The notes under the pieces: model-generated
What the model was told of the DNA's origin: nothing
The model's database searches: none
Seen by the model: only the letters and a program-made list of their open reading frames with translations
Program-made: the position numbers and the translations under genes
Assembly (NCBI RefSeq): GCF_029542085.1
Contig: NZ_CP107036.1
Coordinates: 2,728,001 to 2,792,000, forward strand
Source: Sphingobacterium sp. ML3W
Lineage (GTDB): Bacteria; Bacteroidota; Bacteroidia; Sphingobacteriales; Sphingobacteriaceae
DNA length: 64,000 nt
Reading direction: 5' to 3'
Part shown: positions 55,402-62,480 of the stretch, one piece after another
Layout of the letters: every line of letters begins with the position of its first letter
How positions within the stretch are numbered: position 1 is the first letter of the stretch

Positions 55402-55480
55402 AAAAAGGAGCTTATCCTTGCAATCTCCAAAAAGTCAGTAGATTTTTTGGAGATATGACATAGATAATATGCTCCTTTTT
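55402..55480 (+). terminator. Two-part terminator hairpin of the DUF4382 gene
   Basis: The outer arms aaaaaggagc (55402-55411) and gctccttttt (55471-55480) enclose an inner stem atctccaaaaa / ttttttggagat (about 55423-55454). The 3' arm ends in T. It lies 13 bases past the stop codon. Confidence 0.75.
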
Positions 55481-55524
55481 ACATCTCTATGTAAAAGATC
55501 TCGTTCAGAGTAACCTATCAACTT

Positions 55525-55670
55525 CCAACTACCTCCATTTCCTCTATCGGAATTTTGTATATACAAAATTAGTTTAAATTTACTGCTCTAATCTTTAGAT
55601 AGAAACAGCCCGCGATCCTGTATATAATTGGCAAAATTATCCTATTCAATTTTGTTGGGATAATTCATAT
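55525..55670 (-). pseudogene. Decayed duplicate of the 3' part of the PIG-L gene
   Basis: The minus strand encodes NYPNKIE*DNFANYIQDRG, LFLSKD*SSKFKLILYIQN, SDRGNGGSW, which aligns residue by residue with NYPNKIEQQDFVNWVQDRA, LFLPKDWNSEFKPVLRTQN, SDRGNEDGL of the intact PIG-L gene (coding region around 56457-56600). Two in-frame stops show it is not translated. The remaining spacer (55481-55524 and 55671-55813) shows nothing else. The intact gene and its copy are separated by the NlpE-like gene. Confidence 0.8.
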
Positions 55671-55813
55671 ACATTCCAACCTACATCTTAGGTATGGAAA
55701 TATAAGAGAGGCACTACTCGATGATCAGTGAACATTTACAAATGTAAGTGATATAAAAAATGTTGAATTTACTGGTATAGTAGTTGTGTATTCCACTTTA
55801 TAAACATACATAT

Positions 55814-56304
55814 ATGAACAAAATCTTCCATTTTTTTTCATCGGAATGACAGGCATTACGATTTCTTCTTGCCAAAACAGAGGTAAAACACCTGCTAGTA
55901 CATCTATTGATACAGCGGCAATGACAGATACACTATCAGCTACTGGAAATACCGAACAGGCAAACGCTATATCTGCAATACAAACTCGTTATGCTGGGAC
56001 ACTTCCCTGTGCAGATTGTGAGGGGATCAAAATGATATTGACTTTGCTGAATGAAACCTATAGTCTTGAGGAAACCTATTTGGGAAAATCAGATCAAGCC
56101 CTACAGTCCAAAGGTCCAATGTTGATCGAGCGTGGCTACGAAAAAGACAATGATGCAACCTTATACATCCTAAACCCCGATAGTGATACTGAAAAGCGTT
56201 ATTTTGTTCGCCTGACGGCACAACCTGGTAAGTTGATCATGCTGGATAAGGATCAAAAGATAATCACCTCGAAATTCAACTATACGCTATCTGAGGAAAA
56301 ATAA
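55814..56304 (+). CDS. NlpE-like lipoprotein, start separated from its frame by one base
   Basis: From an ATG at 55859 the frame encodes MTGITISSCQNRGK and an NlpE N-terminal-like domain: GTLPCADCEGIKMILTL (with the C-x-x-C pair), YSLEETYLGKS, and IMLDKDQKI near the end. The true lipoprotein signal appears to start at ATG 55814 (MNKIFHFF..), but that frame is out of phase by one base at a T8 run (55831-55838). With nine T it reads MNKIFHFFFIGMTGITISSC, a perfect lipoprotein signal, and a total of 163 residues. NlpE proteins sense envelope or copper stress in enterics; here a small envelope lipoprotein is as much as can be said. It converges with the PIG-L gene, 10 bp apart. Confidence 0.75.
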
Positions 56305-56314
56305 AATCAGTGTT

Positions 56315-58783
56315 TCACGAATGAGACTGCGATCCACCGATCGAAAGCATATTGGCAAAAAGACGATAGGCTCCGGACACAGCAGCAGGAAGCTGTCTAA
56401 ATAAAGACAGGCTACTGTAAATATAGTATCCTTTTCCCTTTCTATTGACAAGCAACAACCCATCTTCATTTCCTCGGTCCGAATTTTGGGTACGCAAGAC
56501 TGGTTTAAATTCACTATTCCAGTCTTTGGGTAGAAACAACGCGCGGTCCTGTACCCAATTGACAAAATCTTGCTGTTCTATTTTATTTGGATAATTCAAG
56601 ATTCGATGCGTGGGATCCAAGAAGCTAATGGTCGATTCCATATTGGTAATCCGTTCGCCAGTAACAGTTAAAGGATAAGCCCCCACCTCTTCTAACGGTA
56701 GATCATAAGGGGTATTATATTGGGTTATCAAAACACCACCGGCTTCAACGTATTCACGCAACTGCGTATGAAAATTCACCAATTGTGGATCCGTATTATA
56801 AATTCGGATGCCTAAGACTATAGCATCAAAACTCGACAGATCTGCATCTTTCAAAGCAGTCACCGATAGAAGTTCTATCTCATTTACCAATTGCTTCAGG
56901 CTTCCTACAAGTTCATCCTTTTTTCCAGCGATATAGGCGATCTTCTTAGCGGTGTTCACAACTGGACTATCTAGAACCTGTAAAACAGCTTTGGGATAAT
57001 ATACGACATCCTCAATATGAGGATAGCTGAGCGATTTTAAACTACGTTGGTGGATACCATAAGTACTTTCTATCTCAAATCCAATCCGTTGTATCTGTTC
57101 AGCTGATCCCAAAGAAGTCAACTGAAAGTGAATTTTTTCGGAAGCATTACCCTTTAAGGTCAATGTATGTTCTTTAGGAGATATTGTCAGCCCATCCCCT
57201 CCCTTTAACCTCACAGTGACTGACTCCGCTGTAGAGACATTGGATTGTAGTTCAAGCGAGACAGAACGAATGGTAGAATCCGCCAGAACGATAATATCTG
57301 TATTAAAAGTGCCGGTAATAGCAGGAGAAATACTGATTGGTTTATGGTTATTCAGAACAGGTATACTAATCGCGATGGATAAACCTCCAAACTGCAACTG
57401 TAATTGTGCTGCGATCGGATTGTTATGTTGAGCGAGTACAATATCGCTGAAAGACTGCGGAGAATAATTACCCTTATCTCCCTCCTCTGTTAACCAGGAT
57501 GGCAATGAAGGATCAATGGTGTGACTAAGCCGACCTGTAATTTCTATACGTTCTGTATGTGATAATTGATGAGGCTGATGATATAGCGTTTCAAAAAAGG
57601 GAACTGTCACATGGGTCAATACCATATCAGAATCCTGGGGTATATTCGCCTGCAAAAATAAGTTAACATCGGTGCCGGGCACCCAGCTATCAACCAATGA
57701 ATTTATTTCAAAGGATACCCCAAGTGCGCGAAGCAAAAGCTGCTCCAGGTCAATACGTTTTTCATGGATTACACTATTTTTAGATACAGTTCTCATCCAG
57801 ATCAAAATTGTTGCGATCGCCACTGAAAGTTCACGGCTATCTCCCTGGGCCTGTTTCGCAAGCAAACCATCGACAAGTTTCTTAAAAGCAGGAATATACT
57901 TGTCCTCCGTTTCAGTTGAAGTAAATAAAGCGTCAGCAGCTGTTGGATCAACAGACTTTCCCTTCAATAATTCAAAATATTCAAGCGTGGGCGTATGTTG
58001 TGTTAAGCTAGCCATCGCCTGAGAACGGTGTTTATTACGGCTTTCAGCAGCAATCTCACCATGATGCAAGCCCGTATAACGATTATACACAGGAATAGTG
58101 ACCGAAAAATGCCGTGGTAAAGGTATTACCTTACCACCAATATCTTTGACGCCACTCTCCTGATAAACATTCCAAAACAAACGCTGTGTCTGCCAGACAG
58201 ACAATTCCTCCAATTGTTCAGGATAGGCCTGCGGATCCGCAGCGAGATCATAGGCCTTTTGTGCCAGGATCGCCGAACTCTGGTGGTGTCCATGGAGATC
58301 TGGAATATGCGGTGAAAATCTAGTAATAATAATATCTGGCCGAAAGTACCGGACGGTCCATACGATATCCGCAAGCACCGCTTGCTCATCCCATCGGAGC
58401 ATTGTTTCAGTTGCAGATTCTACAAATCCAAAGTCTTTGGCCCGTGTAAAAAATTGTCTTGTGCCCTCGGTCTTCCGCGCAGATAAGGATTCCTGTACCC
58501 GAAGTATGCCAAGGTCGGCTCCTTTTTCGGAGCCTATAAAATTCTGTCCCCCTTCGCCGCGCGTAAGCGACAAATAAGCAGCATCTACAAGCTTATCCTG
58601 GGCAAAAAATGTCAATAGCTTATTGTTCTCATCATCTGGATGGGCACCTACATACAAAATCCTTCCAAAAACCTTCAACTTGCATAACTCACGCATGAAA
58701 CCAGCATGGTCCATTTGCGAAGAAATTCCGTTTCTAGGTTGTTGGGGGGATTGTTGTGCGAGAAATTTTAATGCCATATCCAT
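56315..58783 (-). CDS. PIG-L-family deacetylase with C-terminal beta and amidotransferase-like domains
   Basis: 822 residues. The PIG-L domain (about 38-210) has the zinc motif YVGAHPDDEN (H48, D50, D51), a SLTRGEGGQN loop and a second metal segment DLHGHHQSS (H164). Long beta-sandwich regions follow (about 370-600, NEW3-like), and then a C-terminal flavodoxin-like region (AIVLGIRIYNTDPQLVNFH, GGVLITQYNTPY). Members remove N-acetyl groups from sugars. Most relatives of this multi-domain form are secreted, but this reading has no signal peptide: residues 1-30 are polar and a stop lies in frame directly before the ATG. A decayed copy of its 3' end lies at 55525-55670. Confidence 0.88.
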   Translation of the reverse strand: MDMALKFLAQQSPQQPRNGISSQMDHAGFMRELCKLKVFGRILYVGAHPDDENNKLLTFFAQDKLVDAAYLSLTRGEGGQNFIGSEKGADLGILRVQESLSARKTEGTRQFFTRAKDFGFVESATETMLRWDEQAVLADIVWTVRYFRPDIIITRFSPHIPDLHGHHQSSAILAQKAYDLAADPQAYPEQLEELSVWQTQRLFWNVYQESGVKDIGGKVIPLPRHFSVTIPVYNRYTGLHHGEIAAESRNKHRSQAMASLTQHTPTLEYFELLKGKSVDPTAADALFTSTETEDKYIPAFKKLVDGLLAKQAQGDSRELSVAIATILIWMRTVSKNSVIHEKRIDLEQLLLRALGVSFEINSLVDSWVPGTDVNLFLQANIPQDSDMVLTHVTVPFFETLYHQPHQLSHTERIEITGRLSHTIDPSLPSWLTEEGDKGNYSPQSFSDIVLAQHNNPIAAQLQLQFGGLSIAISIPVLNNHKPISISPAITGTFNTDIIVLADSTIRSVSLELQSNVSTAESVTVRLKGGDGLTISPKEHTLTLKGNASEKIHFQLTSLGSAEQIQRIGFEIESTYGIHQRSLKSLSYPHIEDVVYYPKAVLQVLDSPVVNTAKKIAYIAGKKDELVGSLKQLVNEIELLSVTALKDADLSSFDAIVLGIRIYNTDPQLVNFHTQLREYVEAGGVLITQYNTPYDLPLEEVGAYPLTVTGERITNMESTISFLDPTHRILNYPNKIEQQDFVNWVQDRALFLPKDWNSEFKPVLRTQNSDRGNEDGLLLVNRKGKGYYIYSSLSLFRQLPAAVSGAYRLFANMLSIGGSQSHS

Positions 58784-58912
58784 CTATTTTTAATAAGTGC
58801 GATGGCCAAATATAGTAATAATTTCCAAAAGACTACCAAATCTATAGATATTATTAATAACACTAAGAATAATATAGTCGAAAGCTTACGAAAACGGTTG
58901 CTCAATATCTTG

Positions 58913-59929
58913 TTATTTCTTCGGTCTAATTACATAGCATGTACCTTGGTCTATCCCTCTTAATAAAAGATATTTTTTATCCTTTGACCGATACACTTTA
59001 TAATTATTTAATTCTCTTGCTTTTAATTCCTCGTATATTTTATTGGGTTGTTTGAAATACAGTGTTTTATGGGGCATCACAATTTTGAAATAACTAGTTC
59101 CCTCCCAATGGTCGATATGAGACTGATTACCTGCGCCCCATCGTAGGTATCTGCCGAAATCCCAAAATGAATATTGAATCCAATTGTCTTTATGGATATA
59201 CTCACGCCGGATAAAATCCAATCCTTCATTCTCGTCTGTAAGTTCTCCAGCATATGTTATTTCCAGTTTGCTATCTCTAGATTGGGGATCATCATAGTCG
59301 TCCGTAAGCAGGTAGTTCCACTGACCATGGCCATACAGGAATAATTTGTATACCCCCTTTTCTGGATCGGAAGGTGATGCTTGGATCTCCTCCGTTACAT
59401 ATTCTTTAGCTACATATTCTTTAGTGGAAAGCAATTTTTCAATTTCCTTTTTTGAAAACCTTCGGTCCCGATCTAAATTGTTAATCAAATAGTTCGTTGT
59501 ATCACCCTTGGCTATCCAGTTGTTATAGCTGTCACTTTCTGTATCAATGATATAGCGATCCACTGTTTTATAATTATGCGGTATCGTATTAGGGTAGATA
59601 TATGTTAAGGAGTCTACGACATATCCATTTTGATCGAGCTTGTACCAAAAGTCCTCGATGGTTATTTTCTCATCATTTTCCTTATCCCTACTACCGGCAA
59701 TCAACAAGGTGCTGTCATTAATCTGGAGAATAGGTTCAAAATACTGCGCTTGGATCTCCAGTACATCATAGTCATCATCTTTCAGACTATCCAATGTGCG
59801 ACATGTTCTGTACACTTCCGGAACCCGTTGAAATTTCACTGCTAACCGTTTATAATACTTCCCAGTATCGGGAAATATAACGATACAGCTCAGAATGACT
59901 ACTCCTATTATTACTTTTTTTATCTTCAT
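58913..59929 (-). CDS. Membrane-anchored or secreted protein of unknown function
   Basis: 338 residues. One N-terminal hydrophobic segment (VIIGVVILSCIVIF, about 6-19) without a clear cleavage site. The rest is soluble, rich in D, E, Y and N, with YIYPNTIPHNYKTVDRYIID, KLFLYGHGQWNYLLTDDYDD and a final NNYKVYRSKDKKYLLLRGID. A short EYV repeat occurs near 175. The family is not recognised. It is a single minus-strand gene between the PIG-L gene and the divergent desaturase gene (265-bp spacer with nothing evident). Confidence 0.7.
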   Translation of the reverse strand: MKIKKVIIGVVILSCIVIFPDTGKYYKRLAVKFQRVPEVYRTCRTLDSLKDDDYDVLEIQAQYFEPILQINDSTLLIAGSRDKENDEKITIEDFWYKLDQNGYVVDSLTYIYPNTIPHNYKTVDRYIIDTESDSYNNWIAKGDTTNYLINNLDRDRRFSKKEIEKLLSTKEYVAKEYVTEEIQASPSDPEKGVYKLFLYGHGQWNYLLTDDYDDPQSRDSKLEITYAGELTDENEGLDFIRREYIHKDNWIQYSFWDFGRYLRWGAGNQSHIDHWEGTSYFKIVMPHKTLYFKQPNKIYEELKARELNNYKVYRSKDKKYLLLRGIDQGTCYVIRPKK

Positions 59930-60194
59930 TTTTTACTATCTCTCAGAACACTTACGGAATATCTGTCTTCGCCATAAAGATATCGAGTTCTATGTAAATA
60001 GGGACCGCGAATATTAATTCGAAACACTCAATTAAAAAATGAGATAGTTATTTTTTCCTTATTAATTGCCTCAAGAAGCCTATTTATAGCATTAAAAGAT
60101 TTACGGTCATATGTTAAACTTTTCGAATTAACACTTTTTAACCGATATATACCGTAGCTTAGCGCTTTATCAACAATTAGATCAACCAAACAGA

Positions 60195-61226
60195 ATGCCC
60201 TTTTTAGATCATGTGCTCCAAAAACCCAGCTACGGATGGAAAGACGACAACGGAGACCTTATTAAACCCAGCCCAAAACAAATATTCAGCGAATTTTTCA
60301 AAAGATTAAATGTTTTTAAGGACCAACGCAACTGGCTACCTTTTTTTAGTTGGCTGAAAGTAGCTTGCCTTATTCCTTTTTTCTTTATCTTTCTCTTTGC
60401 TCACCTTAGCTGGTGGACTGTGCTGGCTGCTTTTATCTACAGTATGATCATTATGGGGACGCATGGCACGATCTGGCACCATCGTTTTTCCACACACGGC
60501 GCCTTTAAGTTCAGCAATCCCTTCTGGCGCTTTTTCACACAGAACCTCACAATCAATGTGATCCCTGAGGAGATCTATGTGATTTCACATCATGTACACC
60601 ATGCTAAATCAGATCAGCCAGGGGATCCATACAACGCACAGGCAGGATTTCTATATTGCTTTTTGGCCGATGTTAACCATCAGCCGATTGCTAAAGATCT
60701 GAATGAAAACTCCTATAATCGCGTCAAGTTGCTTATGAAGCATACCGGTGTTACAGCTAATACTTATGCACAATATCAAAAATGGGGATCCTATGTCAAC
60801 CCAACACATGCAATCCTATCATGGGTACTAAATTGGTCATTTTGGTATGTCGTATTCTTTTTAATCGGTGGACATGCCTTGGCCTGTTGTCTATTTGGCG
60901 CGGCTGGTTTTTGGGCCATCGGTGTACGTACATTTAACTATGAAGGACATGCCAAAGGAGAAGATAAACAACGCGAAGGGATAGATTTTAATGAAAAGGA
61001 TAAATCCATCAATCAATTGTGGCCTGGTATTGTCGCCGGGGAATGGCACAACAACCATCACCTTTATCCCAAAAGTGCGCGAAGTGGTTTCAAACCCTAC
61101 CAGATTGACTTAGCTTGGTGTTATATCAAAATGATGCACAGATTAGGCGCTGTCAGCAGTTATCGCGATGACAAAAAACGGTTCGATGAACAGTACCATA
61201 AGCCTTACCTCGATGCCAAAAAATAA
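60195..61226 (+). CDS. Fatty-acid (acyl-CoA Delta9-type) desaturase
   Basis: 343 residues, an integral membrane di-iron enzyme. The three histidine boxes are present: HRFSTH (96-101), HHVHH (132-136) and EWHNNHH (283-289), with about four membrane helices (CLIPFFFIFLFAHLSWW, VLAAFIYSMIIMGTHG, FWYVVFFLIGGHALACCLFG, and a shorter one). It introduces a double bond into fatty-acyl chains and so adjusts membrane fluidity. It is a single gene with a strong terminator. The upstream 265 bp contain no clear TAnnTTTG motif. Confidence 0.93.
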   Translation: MPFLDHVLQKPSYGWKDDNGDLIKPSPKQIFSEFFKRLNVFKDQRNWLPFFSWLKVACLIPFFFIFLFAHLSWWTVLAAFIYSMIIMGTHGTIWHHRFSTHGAFKFSNPFWRFFTQNLTINVIPEEIYVISHHVHHAKSDQPGDPYNAQAGFLYCFLADVNHQPIAKDLNENSYNRVKLLMKHTGVTANTYAQYQKWGSYVNPTHAILSWVLNWSFWYVVFFLIGGHALACCLFGAAGFWAIGVRTFNYEGHAKGEDKQREGIDFNEKDKSINQLWPGIVAGEWHNNHHLYPKSARSGFKPYQIDLAWCYIKMMHRLGAVSSYRDDKKRFDEQYHKPYLDAKK

Positions 61227-61283
61227 AAATAGTAGGTAATCTGATTCCAGGTATGAGACAAAAATCATTATACAGTAAAACAG

Positions 61284-61309
61284 AAAAATAGCTAGCACTA
61301 GCTATTTTT
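61284..61309 (+). terminator. Terminator of the desaturase gene
   Basis: aaaaatagctag (61284-61295) and ctagctattttt (61298-61309) are inverted repeats (functional loop probably agcact) with a T run on the plus strand, about 60 bases past the stop. Confidence 0.8.
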
Positions 61310-61766
61310 TTGTTTTGGAACAAGCCAATTTTAGCTGCGCGTCCAACAGGAAAAGCATCTCATCAGGAGCTTATATTTTTTACACAAGAAAGGTATATTC
61401 TTCGCGATCTAAAGCCTCAAAACATTCTATTAAAAGAGGAAAATGAAATATTAACAGCAAAGATCTCTGATTTTGGCATCAGTAAACTAATCGATTCACA
61501 GACCAATAACGCTTCCCTGACCATATTGTATTGAGGCAAGATTTCATCGAATGTCGAACTTTGGTATTATGATGTATGAGCTAGTATCCAACAAACCTCT
61601 CTTTGAACATCAGAGTGGAGACACCATCGCAAAACAGATTATAACCTCTATCTTATCGGCAGATCTTCTCAAAGAAGTTGATGATACCCCCGAACCTTAT
61701 CAATCTGTCATTAAAAAATACTGTGTTGCAGATGCCTGGAAACTGATCAAAAAAAACCGCAAATGA
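61310..61766 (+). pseudogene. Remnant of a Hanks-type serine/threonine protein kinase
   Basis: Two neighbouring plus-strand frames carry kinase motifs in the right order: RDLKPQNILL and KISDFGISKL (subdomains VIb and VII, about 61405-61495) in the first, closed by a TGA at 61532-61534, and SNFGIMMYELVSNKPLF (subdomain IX, from about 61554) in the second. The N-lobe (glycine loop, lysine) and the activation-segment end are missing, and the two frames differ, so it cannot encode an active kinase. It begins right after the desaturase terminator, with no promoter seen. It is probably a fragment left by deletion or by transfer. Confidence 0.75.
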
Positions 61767-61771
61767 ACTGA

Positions 61772-61957
61772 TCAAGACATCGAACCCAAAGTTCTTGACC
61801 TATCGTAAAAAAGCAGCCCGAAGGAGGCTCCTAAAAGCCAAAAGGCCATAGCACCGATCAGAAGTTTCAAACCCAGTAAAGAATCTCCTTTTAGATTAAA
61901 AAAAACATCTGGAAATTTCCCAATGCACTGCATCTGTTTATCCATTTTTTTCTTCAT
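61772..61957 (-). CDS. Small membrane protein of unknown function
   Basis: 61 residues. One membrane segment (LLGLKLLIGAMAFWLLGASFGLLFY, residues about 28-52, quoted in part as LLIGAMAFWLLGASFG) follows a charged N-terminus (KKKMDKQMQ) and a FPDVFFNLKGD segment. It begins just past the hairpin at 61961-61995 and ends 6 bases from the kinase remnant. Composition favours a real gene, but there is no further support. Confidence 0.45.
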   Translation of the reverse strand: MKKKMDKQMQCIGKFPDVFFNLKGDSLLGLKLLIGAMAFWLLGASFGLLFYDRSRTLGSMS

Positions 61958-61960
61958 AAC

Positions 61961-61995
61961 AATAATACCGAAGCTTTCATCGCTTCGGTATTATT
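61961..61995. terminator. Hairpin between two small membrane-protein genes
   Basis: aataataccgaagc (61961-61974) and gcttcggtattatt (61982-61995) are perfect 14-base arms with a 7-base loop. It lies 21 bases past the stop of the 62017-62274 gene and directly before the start of the 61-residue gene. Confidence 0.7.
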
Positions 61996-62016
61996 ATCAT
62001 ACAGTACCTCCACGGG

Positions 62017-62274
62017 TTAGTTTTCGTTCAGATTTCTGGATTTCAGTTCATTGTCCAGCGCTTCATCCGATTTCCTCCAACGAATAAAAGCCCAAGCGCC
62101 CATAACAATAAGCATAAACGTAAAAATAGTAATTCCCTTATTTACGACACCATAAACAATAACACCTGCACAAAATCCGACAAGTATGGCATTGATCAAT
62201 TTGCTACTTTTTTGCTGCTTTTTTCTATCCAACAGTTCCTGATCGGTCAATTCAGTTAGTTCCTTTTCTTTCAT
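62017..62274 (-). CDS. Small two-helix membrane protein, unknown function
   Basis: About 85 residues from the preferred ATG at 62274 (MKEKELTELTDQELLDRKK); an upstream in-frame start at 62337 would add 21 residues of unrelated composition. Two membrane helices (INAILVGFCAGVIVYGVV and ITIFTFMLIVMGAWAFI) follow a charged N-terminal helix, and the C-terminus is charged. The 'TDQELL..KK..K' opening occurs in a family of small Bacteroidota membrane proteins that I know only as uncharacterised. Confidence 0.7.
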   Translation of the reverse strand: MKEKELTELTDQELLDRKKQQKSSKLINAILVGFCAGVIVYGVVNKGITIFTFMLIVMGAWAFIRWRKSDEALDNELKSRNLNEN

Positions 62275-62480
62275 AGTTTTAATGTTTTGGCCAATATTAT
62301 CTGAATCAAAATTAGAGAATTTACTTTTTATAAGCAATTTAATTCCGTACCATAAAGAACCAATTTGTCGATCTTTGCGCAGCCATTGAAAACCTTTTTA
62401 TATACAAACTGAAAAGTAACTATTCCGCCAGAAAGGTAAATGCATTTTTAAAAACGATTGGCGATATGATCATGGCGATA

